Virus record (IMG/VR): IMGVR_UViG_3300031825_000031
Span: 1 to 41,249 of that record
Source: a virus
Strand: one strand, 5' to 3'
Length of the DNA stretch: 41,249 nucleotides
Part shown: positions 15,588-22,161 of the stretch, piece after piece
Layout of the letters: each line of letters begins with the position of its first letter
Numbering within the stretch: the stretch's first letter is position 1
Notes under the pieces: generated by a model
The model's input: only the letters and a program-made list of their open reading frames with translations
The model's database searches: none
Told to the model about the DNA's origin: nothing
Made by a program: the position numbers and the translations under genes

Positions 15588-16871
15588 TTAGATTCCTGAG
15601 ATAGTTGTCCTGGTGATATTGCGGCCCGGTATCGGGTAGCGCTTCACGATGAAATAGCCTTCTGCGTCGTTCGGGTGATCGTGGCCTGATTTCTTGTCCG
15701 GCTCGCCGTTCTTGTCCCACGTCTGCTGCTCGAGCGCTTCGGTCGACACCGGGCAAAGGTCCGTATTGATCCGGAAATGGCGCTCGCCCAGGTCATTCAA
15801 TATCTGGCCGTTGAACGCATTGATGCGATCCTTTACGGCCGGATTGCTGTGATTCACTTCGATCTGAAATCCCATGCTGCGCAGGATCGACAGATCGGAT
15901 TCGCTCGCATTCTTGCTGCTCGTATTCTGGCCGCTGGCGTCCGGGTAGATCACAATCGGGTGCTCGGCATCCTTCACGCGGTAGCGATCTTTCAGCATGC
16001 GGCCCATCGTCGGCGTATCGCGTACGCCGGTAAGTTCAGCCAGTTGCATCGGCCTGCCCTCGCGTACCACGTTGACGGTCGCGGTCATGTTCAGCACGTT
16101 GAAGTCCATCCCGATATGCAGCGGTTCGCGCAGCTTGATCTCATCCGTGGTGCGATTCAGCACCCGGTCGAAGTTCGCATACACCGAACCGCTGAGCAGG
16201 TTGCAGAACTGGCCGCGCAGGTAGGCATCGATCAGCTGCGGCGGGTAACTGGCGCGCAGTGACGGGATGTAGTCCGCCGGCAGGTTCTTCGCGTTCTCGT
16301 ACGTGCTGGCCTGCACCAGACCGTACAGCTCGCGCAGCGCGGGATTGTCGCGCAGCTGCTTCACGAACTGCTCGTACACGAACTTGAAGCCCTCGGGCGT
16401 CGTTGTTACGTCAACGCCGTTCATGAGCCCGTCGACCTTGTAGCGCATCCGCGCCAGCACCTTGCGCCAGGCTAACGTTGCCTTGTCTTTCTTCAACAGG
16501 TCCAGCTCATCGATCAGAGCCCGGCCGATCTTGAAGCCTACGATGTCGCCCGGCTTGTCCAGCGAGCGGCAAAGGATCGTGTTGCGGTAAATGCGCCCGC
16601 TGAACAAATGGACTTCCTTGTTCCCCTCGTTGATCTTGCAGGTCAGCCCCCAATCGCTGGCGACCTCTTCAATCGTCGGGTAGAAAATATCGCGGATATG
16701 TCCGTACGTCGGTGCGAAATAGCCGGCGTGTATGCGCGGGTGTTCCCATGAATGCTGACACTGCGCGGCACAACCCACCCATGTTTTACCGGAACCAAAC
16801 CCGGCCACGAATGCGCGGTACTTGTTCGGCAACGCAAGGAATCTGGCCTGCGGCTTATTTAGCTTCGGCAT
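15588..16871 (-). CDS. terL: Terminase large subunit
   Basis: 427 residues. The ATPase half shows Walker A GFGSGKT at residues 24-30 and Walker B ALIDELDLL (Asp-Glu at 121-122). The nuclease half shows GMDFNV with Asp256, VIYPDASG with Asp311, and a late acidic HDHPNDAEGY. These are the metal ligands of the RNase H-like nuclease that cuts the concatemer. It packages DNA into the prohead with the portal. The start overlaps the small subunit gene by 17 bases, and the stop is followed at once by the portal ATG. Confidence 0.95.
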   Translation of the reverse strand: MPKLNKPQARFLALPNKYRAFVAGFGSGKTWVGCAAQCQHSWEHPRIHAGYFAPTYGHIRDIFYPTIEEVASDWGLTCKINEGNKEVHLFSGRIYRNTILCRSLDKPGDIVGFKIGRALIDELDLLKKDKATLAWRKVLARMRYKVDGLMNGVDVTTTPEGFKFVYEQFVKQLRDNPALRELYGLVQASTYENAKNLPADYIPSLRASYPPQLIDAYLRGQFCNLLSGSVYANFDRVLNRTTDEIKLREPLHIGMDFNVLNMTATVNVVREGRPMQLAELTGVRDTPTMGRMLKDRYRVKDAEHPIVIYPDASGQNTSSKNASESDLSILRSMGFQIEVNHSNPAVKDRINAFNGQILNDLGERHFRINTDLCPVSTEALEQQTWDKNGEPDKKSGHDHPNDAEGYFIVKRYPIPGRNITRTTISGI

Positions 16872-17325
16872 TCGGATCGCTCGCGTCTTCGACGGTGACC
16901 TTCACGCTGGTCGGCAATGGTTCGTCCGGATCCTGTATCGGGTCCGGGTTACGGCTGAAGCGTGTGCGCTGGCGATTGTTCAGCCAGTACATCCCGGCCA
17001 TTACGTTCGGCGGGATGCGCTCGGTGACTTCGACCACCTTCTGGCTTTCGCCCTTACCGATGACCTTCTGCGTCTTGATTGTCTGCCCCACTGCCGCCTG
17101 GTAGATCGCGTTCAGCACTTCGGCGTCGGCAATTTCCTTGTGGCGCAACGCATCCGCAACGGCCGGATATTGGTTTTTCCAGTAACCGAACGTGCGCAAG
17201 GACACGCCGAGATTTTTAGCTATTTCCTTGTCGGTCCAGCCGAGCAAGGCCATCTTGCGTATGTGCTCGGCATACTCTGGGCGGTAAAGAGATTGCCGCC
17301 CAGCTTTCGGCTTGGCGTCTGTCAT
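16855..17325 (-). CDS. terS: Terminase small subunit
   Basis: 156 residues starting MTDAKPKAGRQSLYRPEYAE with a GAGGG ribosome site. The N-terminal helix-turn-helix (KMALLGWTDKEIAKNLGVSLRTFGYWKNQYP, residues 24-54) is the DNA-recognition domain of small terminases that choose the packaging site. The middle (IPPNVMAGMYWLNNRQRTRF) and acidic C-terminal tail fit the family. It is the first gene of the late operon, directly after two terminators. Confidence 0.9.
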   Translation of the reverse strand: MTDAKPKAGRQSLYRPEYAEHIRKMALLGWTDKEIAKNLGVSLRTFGYWKNQYPAVADALRHKEIADAEVLNAIYQAAVGQTIKTQKVIGKGESQKVVEVTERIPPNVMAGMYWLNNRQRTRFSRNPDPIQDPDEPLPTSVKVTVEDASDPNAEAK

Positions 17326-17364
17326 CTTTCGCCCTCGGGGCTGGTTTCGCCCCTCAGGGGCATG

Positions 17365-17398
17365 AAAAAACCCGCCGAGGCTCAGCCAGAACGGGTTC
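17365..17398 (-). terminator. Second terminator before the late operon
   Basis: On the minus strand AACCCG pairs with CGGGTT around an inner GGCT/AGCC helix and is followed by six T. It lies between the early operon and terS, 40 bases upstream of the terS start, and would block late transcription unless bypassed. Confidence 0.78.
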
Positions 17399-17407
17399 TA
17401 TAAATGC

Positions 17408-17433
17408 AAAAAGCCAGCGTTTCGGCTGGCTTT
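17408..17433 (-). terminator. First terminator before the late operon
   Basis: On the minus strand AAAGCCAGC pairs with GCTGGCTTT around a 6-base loop and runs into five T. Together with the hairpin at 17365-17398 it makes a double terminator downstream of the putative antiterminator gene, as at lambda tR'. Confidence 0.82.
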
Positions 17434-17474
17434 ACGTTTCGGCTGGGCACCCAACTGCTCAGCCGAGGGAAAAT

Positions 17475-17714
17475 CTACGCCTTGAATTTTCCTTTGTCAA
17501 TAGCAAATGAAAACTTTAAATATCGGGTTCCATCCCGGAAGTTCTTCTCGGTTTCGCTGAGAAGGTCATCGTCATCCTCGCCGGAAGGTTCACGGATCAA
17601 GCTATCAAGGTGTTTTTGATGAGCCTCCTGATTCCTCCGCGCTTTGTCATTATCCGCCGCACAAGATTTCTTCTTCGGCGGGATATACGGCAGGATGGTA
17701 ACTTTTTCACTCAT
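17475..17714 (-). CDS. Small hydrophilic phage protein, unknown
   Basis: 79 residues, MSEKVTILPYIPPKKKSCAA, with GAGGG upstream and a start overlapping the previous stop. The middle is charged and helical (QEAHQKHLDSLIREPSGEDDDD). It is the last gene before the double terminator. No family recognised. Confidence 0.68.
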   Translation of the reverse strand: MSEKVTILPYIPPKKKSCAADNDKARRNQEAHQKHLDSLIREPSGEDDDDLLSETEKNFRDGTRYLKFSFAIDKGKFKA

Positions 17715-18061
17715 ATCAACGCCCTCCGCTTCAGCCCTTTCATGATGATTGCCAAGGCCTGTTCATAGCACTCTTCCAGGCTGAACCGCTGCGGCCGCCA
17801 TACTGCCGCAAGGTGAAAGTGATCGATTGCCATCTGCTGCGTGTCGCTCAAATCCTCGTAGAGCGCCATGACATTGATCGCCATGTTCTTATCGACCCTG
17901 CGGGCGAAATCATCCCAGCCGCTGACACTGCGAGAATTGAACCCGACGCCGGATGCACCGTAACCGAGCTTGTCGGATTCGTCGCGATTCATCCACTTCG
18001 CCCACACGTCGAGCGCATCCTTGACGGCCTTGAGCTCGTCAGTAATCTCAGCCTGTTCCAT
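17711..18061 (-). CDS. Possible Q-type late antiterminator
   Basis: 116 residues from ATG 18061, chosen because GGGAGG lies four bases upstream; ATG 18073 is also in frame. The sequence begins with a helix (ITDELKAVKDALDVWAKWMN), continues YGASGVGFNSRSVSGWDDF, and ends with a helix-turn-helix-like part (LSDTQQMAIDHFHLAAVW, then SLEECYEQALAIIMKGLKRRA). This order, a WAKW helix then a sigma-4-like end, resembles phage Q / antitermination proteins of this size. The place, the penultimate gene before two terminators and the terminase operon, is what Q-like proteins occupy. Sequence alone does not prove it; another DNA-binding late regulator is possible. Confidence 0.62.
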   Translation of the reverse strand: MEQAEITDELKAVKDALDVWAKWMNRDESDKLGYGASGVGFNSRSVSGWDDFARRVDKNMAINVMALYEDLSDTQQMAIDHFHLAAVWRPQRFSLEECYEQALAIIMKGLKRRALI

Positions 18062-18263
18062 TGCGCCTCCCATAGAACTTCGTCCCGATGTTTTCGATGA
18101 ATGCCCGTTCCTGCGGCGTCAGGCTTGGATGTGCACGGTCTATTACCAGGATCCCAAGTTCCTGCCACCCTGCCCTCTTAATCTCGTGCGGATCGGTGGG
18201 CTTTGGCTGGAATCCGGCCAGCTGGGACCGGATGCGGAAGTCGTCTTTAATGCGGAATGACAT
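18048..18263 (-). CDS. Small conserved phage protein, unknown
   Basis: 71 residues from ATG 18263 (MSFRIKDDFRIRSQLAGFQP). The body (HEIKRAGWQELGILVIDRAHPSLTPQER...) reads like a conserved phage protein but I know no function. An alternative in-frame ATG at 18362 would add 33 residues without a ribosome site and would overlap the 37-codon frame upstream. The end overlaps the next gene by 14 bases. Confidence 0.72.
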   Translation of the reverse strand: MSFRIKDDFRIRSQLAGFQPKPTDPHEIKRAGWQELGILVIDRAHPSLTPQERAFIENIGTKFYGRRNGTG

Positions 18264-18268
18264 TCGCT

Positions 18269-18382
18269 TCAGCCTTGTGGATAGCCCAAATTCCGGCAGA
18301 TGCGGCCAACCAGCACTGGAATAATCTTCATGCTTGAAGGCACGCCCCAATATCGCTTCCATTCGGCATTCGGTAGTTCCAT
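18269..18382 (-). CDS. Possible 37-residue gene with a strong ribosome site
   Basis: ATG 18382 is preceded by AAAAGGGG at good spacing and opens a 37-codon frame (MELPNAEWKRYWGVPSSMKI and following) ending three bases before ATG 18263. The alternative is that this is the true start of the downstream protein and a one-base indel separates the frames. Composition gives no decision. Confidence 0.4.
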   Translation of the reverse strand: MELPNAEWKRYWGVPSSMKIIPVLVGRICRNLGYPQG

Positions 18383-18422
18383 CACAACCCCTTTTGTTTT
18401 ATTGCCTGCAAAATGTGCAGGA

Positions 18423-18875
18423 TCAAATCAGCGCCGCTTGCGGTGTCACTACCTGCAGCGGCCGTATCGTCACCACAACCCGGGCCTCGCCGTCCGGCTC
18501 CATGCGCTCGGAAGTCAGCCTGCGCACCCACTTGTCATCCTCGATCGCAATGCCCTTGATCGCGTCGAACAGCACCTTGTTCACGTTGTCCAGGTCGAGG
18601 CATTGCACGTCGTCGTCCCATGAGTCCGGTGATTTTTTGGCGCGCTTTGCCCAATCCTGCGGACGCTTCGGGTACAGCTGGATGTCGATATGCACGCGCC
18701 CGATGATCGGTTGCTTGATGCCGGCGGCCTTGCACATCCAGCCGACCTGCTGCTTGTAGCTCTTGGCTTCATCGCTCAGCGTCACGATGGCCCGCTGATG
18801 TCCGCGAGGTACGAAGCTGCGCCAGTAGCGGTTTGCGCTGATCGGGTACGGGAGAACCAGCTTGATTTCGCTCAT
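18423..18875 (-). CDS. rusA: RusA-family Holliday junction resolvase
   Basis: 150 residues from ATG 18875 (MSEIKLVLPYPISANRYWRS), overlapping the stop of the winged-helix gene as ATGA. The signature VQCLDLDNVNKVLFDAIKGI, containing the conserved Asp residues that bind metal, and the following IEDDKWVRRL are clear. RusA is a homodimer that cuts four-way junctions symmetrically to resolve replication and recombination intermediates before packaging. RusA genes commonly sit at the end of the replication region of lambdoid phages, as here. Confidence 0.93.
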   Translation of the reverse strand: MSEIKLVLPYPISANRYWRSFVPRGHQRAIVTLSDEAKSYKQQVGWMCKAAGIKQPIIGRVHIDIQLYPKRPQDWAKRAKKSPDSWDDDVQCLDLDNVNKVLFDAIKGIAIEDDKWVRRLTSERMEPDGEARVVVTIRPLQVVTPQAALI

Positions 18876-19174
18876 GCTGCATACCCTCCCCACTTGAGCA
18901 TGATGTCCGGCTTGGGTCCGTTGCATTTCGGTTTAGCTTCCAATGCCTTCATGGTCCCGAGGCTCCAGAAGATCGTGCTATCACGCTGGTCATACCGAAC
19001 TTTTCCGTCATTGCGCAGGATCCGCAGGCGGTGGTGTAGCGCATGCTTGCTGAGCTTTGTCCGCTTCTGCAGTGACGAACAGGTCAGCGGGCCTTTGGTC
19101 AGCATCTTCTCGATCCGTTGCAGCTGCTGCTGCATCTGCTTGCGGGTGTAGCGTTTGTAATTTGGCCGCGTCAT
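18872..19174 (-). CDS. Winged-helix DNA-binding protein
   Basis: 100 residues with an excellent ribosome site (GGAGGTGA) before ATG 19174. After a basic helix (RKQMQQQLQRIEKMLTKGP) comes a winged-helix pattern: LTCSSLQKRTKLSKHALHHR as helices 2-3 and LRNDGKVRYDQRDSTIFWSL as the wing. It probably binds DNA as a small phage regulator. Its first 56 codons overlap the end of the preceding gene in another frame. Confidence 0.78.
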   Translation of the reverse strand: MTRPNYKRYTRKQMQQQLQRIEKMLTKGPLTCSSLQKRTKLSKHALHHRLRILRNDGKVRYDQRDSTIFWSLGTMKALEAKPKCNGPKPDIMLKWGGYAA

Positions 19175-19349
19175 ACGCCTTCACCTCCGAGATCAGCTGC
19201 AGCATTGCCTCCTGTCCGTGTTGGCTTCGATACCGATTCAGCCAGGACTTTGCATGAGGCTTGTATGCACCAGATACCCAGCGAACCAAGCAGCATCGCA
19301 ACGCGAAATCGAAGGTTAAAGATTTGGTTTTGCATAGCTCGCATGTCAC
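19008..19349 (-). CDS. Small conserved phage protein (DUF7696-like)
   Basis: 113 residues starting at GTG 19349 (MTCELCKTKSLTFDFALRCC), which overlaps the P-like stop as GTGA. Residues 1-55 (CxxC, then RWVSGAYKPHAKSWLNRYRS) look conserved; I associate this pattern with small proteins downstream of phage replication genes. From residue 57 on the protein is Ala/Gln/Asp-rich and out of frame with the winged-helix gene, so the tail may be unconstrained. Confidence 0.65.
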   Translation of the reverse strand: MTCELCKTKSLTFDFALRCCLVRWVSGAYKPHAKSWLNRYRSQHGQEAMLQLISEVKAYDAAKLQTLHPQADAAAAATDREDADQRPADLFVTAEADKAQQACATPPPADPAQ

Positions 19350-19726
19350 TGACTCACCTTCATGCCGTTTGCGAGGGATGCCACGATGCTCGCCATCCGG
19401 CCGCGGTTGGTTTTCATTTCCTCTTCGGTGAACTTCCGTGGAAGAGCCCGCATGATTGGCGCCCGCCTCTGCTCTTTGCACAACAGCTTGAAATCCGGCA
19501 GCGTCGGAGGAAATTTGTTGTGATCAAGGCAGTAGTTCAAAGCCGCGCTGATGTCGTCGTAGGGGTAACCGGCGAGACCTTCCGACCATTCGGCCTTTAC
19601 CTGGTCGATGGGAATGTCCTTCCACATGTCCAGAAACAGGCGCCCGTAGTTCAGGCTAAGCCGCTGGAAGAGCCGGTCGATGGCCTTCATCGGGATCGGT
19701 TGCTTCGTGTTCGATTGTGCGTCCAT
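19346..19726 (-). CDS. Helicase loader, lambda P-like replication protein
   Basis: 126 residues from ATG 19726 with AGGAGGA upstream. The segment LFQRLSLNYGRLFLDMWKDIP, followed by VKAEWSEGLAGYPYDDISAALNYCLDHNKFPPTLPDF, matches the lambda P-like replication protein family, which recruits host DnaB helicase to the phage origin. It is shorter than lambda P (233 residues) and seems to lack the C-terminal part. It follows the DUF1376 replication gene with a 71-base overlap, the O-P order of lambdoid phages. Confidence 0.8.
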   Translation of the reverse strand: MDAQSNTKQPIPMKAIDRLFQRLSLNYGRLFLDMWKDIPIDQVKAEWSEGLAGYPYDDISAALNYCLDHNKFPPTLPDFKLLCKEQRRAPIMRALPRKFTEEEMKTNRGRMASIVASLANGMKVSQ

Positions 19727-20648
19727 GCTTTGCTTCCTCCTGTTCCTGTGTTCCCCAAATTTCCTGCGCGACTTTCGCCCTTGCGTCATGCACCGATGGC
19801 TTACCGATTGGCGGTGGCGCGGTCATGCTGGCCAACACGCGATCAACGTACAGCGCGAGGTTGGCGATGGGCTCTTTCGCTTCGGCGTGCGCTCGCTTGA
19901 CTGCTTGGCTGACTTGCTCGGGGGTAATGCCTGCGGTGTTCCAGTTTGTGAAAACCGTCATGAGTTTCTTGCGGTCGTGCAGGCTGTTGGCGTCGTATTG
20001 CGTTCCGTGGTTTCGGTTGAACCAGCCGAACCATTCACCAGGTTGGCGGGGGGTGTCATCGCCAGTGAGTTGAGGTGATGATTCCTGTATAGGTTTTATA
20101 TCTGGTGTCTGGTGTCTGGCTTCTGGCGTCTGGTTAGCCGTTGCATTACACGTGACAGGTGGTGTGACAGGCTGTGACATTTTGGCATTGTCACGTGTGA
20201 CAGGTATGTGACTTTGAGCGTCAGTCAATAGTGACCGAAGTGTTTCGGTTTTAGCGTCGTAAGGCGGAACGATGTCGAACTCGCGCAGCTTTTCAAACAG
20301 CTTTGCGCGCTCTTCACGGTGACGTCTTTGGCGTTCACGCTCGTTTGCAGCCTTGGCTTCGCGCTCGCTTTCGAGCTCGTTGCTTACGGCCAATTCAGCA
20401 TCGCAGCGCTTGTTGTGCCAGCCATCATCACGCAGCTCGAAAAACTCATTCAGAACATCTTCGACGGCTTGCTTTTCTTCTTTGGTGCGTGCTGCGATAA
20501 GTCGCTGGACGGCGCGAATGTCAGCCGGCAATGGCTTCTCTTCAGCATAGTATTTCCGGATCATGCGGCTGTATGCGGCATCCTCGACAAACGATAGGTG
20601 GGCTGTGGCCTGGGCGTAATCGCCGATGTGGTGCTTGTAGAAGTTCAT
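19656..20648 (-). CDS. DUF1376 (YdaU-like) replication initiation protein
   Basis: 330 residues from ATG 20648 (MNFYKHHIGDYAQATAHLSF), overlapping the upstream stop as ATGA. The N-terminal DUF1376 domain includes EDAAYSRMIRKYYAEEKPLP and is followed by a long charged helix (EREAKAANERERQRRHREER). The middle, residues 145-190, is low-complexity with repeated PVT and QTP units and is encoded by tandem DNA repeats. The C-terminal part (WFGWFNRNHGTQYDANSLHD, then ITPEQVSQAVKRAHAEAKEP) resembles the DnaA/O-type partner-binding ends of such proteins. It likely takes the place of lambda O: origin recognition and handing over to the P-like loader. Confidence 0.83.
   Translation of the reverse strand: MNFYKHHIGDYAQATAHLSFVEDAAYSRMIRKYYAEEKPLPADIRAVQRLIAARTKEEKQAVEDVLNEFFELRDDGWHNKRCDAELAVSNELESEREAKAANERERQRRHREERAKLFEKLREFDIVPPYDAKTETLRSLLTDAQSHIPVTRDNAKMSQPVTPPVTCNATANQTPEARHQTPDIKPIQESSPQLTGDDTPRQPGEWFGWFNRNHGTQYDANSLHDRKKLMTVFTNWNTAGITPEQVSQAVKRAHAEAKEPIANLALYVDRVLASMTAPPPIGKPSVHDARAKVAQEIWGTQEQEEAKHGRTIEHEATDPDEGHRPALPAA
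20101..20212. repeat. Direct repeats inside the DUF1376 gene, candidate replication origin
   Basis: Five perfect-phase 7-bp units TCTGGNN lie in tandem at 20101-20135. Five GTGAC(A) units in the same orientation follow at 20152, 20164, 20174, 20197 and 20208, spaced 10-12 or 23 bp, that is, on one face of the helix, with one inverted GTCAC at 20190. An AT-rich stretch (20080-20102) adjoins. In lambda the origin also lies within the O gene as iterons next to an AT-rich region. The repeats could instead reflect low-complexity protein sequence. Confidence 0.55.
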
Positions 20649-21238
20649 GCGGCCGCCCTTTGAGCGGCAATCGAAGTGCCGCGTGCCACGCGGCAAAGCC
20701 AATCGGCGAAAGCTGGTGGGGTAGCCTCGCGCTCCGCCTTGGAGATATGTGGCCGGTAATCCTGCCGCTTCCGTGATTGCACGACGTGCGTAGGCTCATC
20801 AATGCGATATGGAATCGGTGGTAAATCTTTGGGATCTATACCCACGATGTAGAGCCAAGTAGCTTTTTCTGCTCTATGTCCCCACCAATGCTGATTTACC
20901 GGTAAAGACCATCCGCCGAAGCTGTCCTTACCGCAACCAGGTCGAGGCAAGTTCACAGCATCCCAAAGAGTCGAATATGCAGGATGCTCGAGAACACCCC
21001 CATAGGTTCGAACTTGATCAACAGCATAGATGGCTAGCTGTTTCTCATCAGGACGAGGATTTGCGAACGCGCGAAGCCTGCCCCAAGCACGGCACGGAGG
21101 ATGTGTAACTGCTGGGGAGCCTCCTTTCCATGATCTAGCATCGCGATCAATGTCGTACACGTCACATCCTGGCAAGGTTTTGTAAATTGAATCATGGCGG
21201 GCGAACAGGACGGCAACGTTCCGAAGAATTCCGCTCAT
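20645..21238 (-). CDS. Conserved phage protein with HPPCRxWG motif, unknown function
   Basis: 197 residues, MSGILRNVAVLFARHDSIYK. The pattern CDVYDIDRDARSWKGGSPAV, then HPPCRAWGRLRAFANPRPDE and LEHPAYSTLW, then HQHWWGHRAEKATWLYIVG (with small changes) belongs to a protein I recognise as widespread in phages of Beta- and Gammaproteobacteria. The HPPCR loop superficially resembles the Pro-Cys motif of cytosine methyltransferases, but no SAM-binding motif is visible. Start and stop overlap the neighbours as ATGA, so it is translated together with the replication genes. Confidence 0.78.
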   Translation of the reverse strand: MSGILRNVAVLFARHDSIYKTLPGCDVYDIDRDARSWKGGSPAVTHPPCRAWGRLRAFANPRPDEKQLAIYAVDQVRTYGGVLEHPAYSTLWDAVNLPRPGCGKDSFGGWSLPVNQHWWGHRAEKATWLYIVGIDPKDLPPIPYRIDEPTHVVQSRKRQDYRPHISKAEREATPPAFADWLCRVARGTSIAAQRAAA

Positions 21239-21492
21239 GCCGCCACCCTGAACCGATCAAGATTGATAGTGATGGGCTCCTGCCCAGGATGCCGCTTGCG
21301 GGTAAGATGAAAGCCGAAACACGCTGGACATTTGTATCGGTACAACTTCGTGATTCCGTTCTCGGTGCCGTGCTGTTCCAGGCTGATCATGCCCCCGGCA
21401 ATCGCCGCCAGCTCATCCGCATAGCGCACCTTGCCCTCGCACATCTTGCGGCGTTCAGCGTCGGTCAGGCCGTGATTGCGGGTTGGTCGCAT
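21235..21492 (-). CDS. Small phage protein with a C-x2-C finger
   Basis: 85 residues from ATG 21492 (MRPTRNHGLTDAERRKMCEG). The C-terminal half has YRYKCPACFGFHLTRKR, a short possible metal-binding knuckle typical of small phage proteins. I place the start here because the upstream region is coded in another frame by a 53-residue gene ending three bases before. Function unknown. Confidence 0.68.
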   Translation of the reverse strand: MRPTRNHGLTDAERRKMCEGKVRYADELAAIAGGMISLEQHGTENGITKLYRYKCPACFGFHLTRKRHPGQEPITINLDRFRVAA

Positions 21493-21494
21493 GA

Positions 21495-21656
21495 TCAAAT
21501 GAGCCTCAATTGGATAGCTTGACCAGCAGCCAGCCGCCGCCGATTCGCGGCCCACGTGAGCAAGGTGGCGTGCCAGTTCGGATGATTGCGACTGTGCCTG
21601 GCCTGGCCGAGATAGACGCGGGCCATGTGGAGGTGACGGGAGCGGAGTTCGATCAC
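21495..21656 (-). CDS. Small basic phage protein (53 residues)
   Basis: Starts at GTG 21656, overlapping the CII-like stop as GTGA, with GGAGGG upstream. The sequence, IELRSRHLHMARVYLGQARH and then WHATLLTWAANRRRLAA, is helical and basic and resembles small proteins in betaproteobacterial prophages. Function unknown. Confidence 0.66.
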   Translation of the reverse strand: MIELRSRHLHMARVYLGQARHSRNHPNWHATLLTWAANRRRLAAGQAIQLRLI

Positions 21657-22051
21657 TTCTGCTCACCCTCCGGATCAGTGACGACGGTTTTGATCAGCGC
21701 CATCAATTCGGGGAGGTCGCGCATCAGCTTGTTCACGGCGGCCTGCTTGACTACCTTCTGGTCAACGAGATATTTCGCTGCCAGGTAGAGGATCGGAGTC
21801 GTGTCACCGGATGCTTTGACGAAGGCTTCCAGATCGTCAAGGGTGAAGCGGCGAGTATCGGTTGGATTTTGCGACAGCTTGCGCGAGAGTTCGGACTCTG
21901 AAAGGTCCATGTCTGCCGCGAGTGTCTTGAGAGGGTTTCGGTGCGTGTAGGCCGACTGCTTGACGCAATCCAAAGCTGTGCGATGGCGCTCAACCAGTGA
22001 CGGCTCAAAGTCCAGCGTGAGCTGTAGGTCTGCGGGTGGCCGCGATGTCAT
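21653..22051 (-). CDS. CII-like phage regulatory protein
   Basis: 132 residues, MTSRPPADLQLTLDFEPSLV, with an AAGGGG ribosome site. The central helix-turn-helix (PLKTLAADMDLSESELSRKLSQ) is followed by FTLDDLEAFVKASGDTTPILYLAAKYL. This layout fits the phage regulatory CII family (P2-type) found just past cro-like genes. Members help set up lysogeny by activating repressor or integrase transcription. It is the first gene after the terminator downstream of the Cro-like gene, as in lambda. Confidence 0.75.
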   Translation of the reverse strand: MTSRPPADLQLTLDFEPSLVERHRTALDCVKQSAYTHRNPLKTLAADMDLSESELSRKLSQNPTDTRRFTLDDLEAFVKASGDTTPILYLAAKYLVDQKVVKQAAVNKLMRDLPELMALIKTVVTDPEGEQK

Positions 22052-22072
22052 GTGTAACCCCTTTTTTACCCT

Positions 22073-22103
22073 ACCGGAATGAACCGGACTAATTCTTTCC
22101 GGT
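22073..22103. repeat. Inverted repeat ACCGGAA / TTCCGGT upstream of the CII-like gene
   Basis: ACCGGAA at 22073-22079 pairs with TTCCGGT at 22097-22103, and a further ACCGGA (22084-22089) lies between. It sits 20 bases before the CII-like start, between the terminator and the ribosome site. It may be a regulator binding site or an RNA hairpin controlling translation. Confidence 0.45.
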
Positions 22104-22126
22104 ACTTTCCTGTAGCCATTTCAAGC

Positions 22127-22155
22127 AAAAAAATATGCTGCCCACATGGACAGCA
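22127..22155 (-). terminator. Terminator after the Cro-like gene (tR1-like)
   Basis: On the minus strand TGCTGTCC pairs with GGGCAGCA (one G-T pair) around ATGT, followed by TA and seven T. It lies seven bases past the Cro-like stop and separates it from the CII-like and replication genes, so an early antitermination step is implied for full expression. Confidence 0.83.
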
Positions 22156-22161
22156 CATCAA

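Noticed and set aside
20101-20135. A CRISPR array or transposon end for the tandem 7-bp repeats
   Set aside because: Units are far too short for CRISPR, have no spacers and lie inside a coding frame with no transposase.
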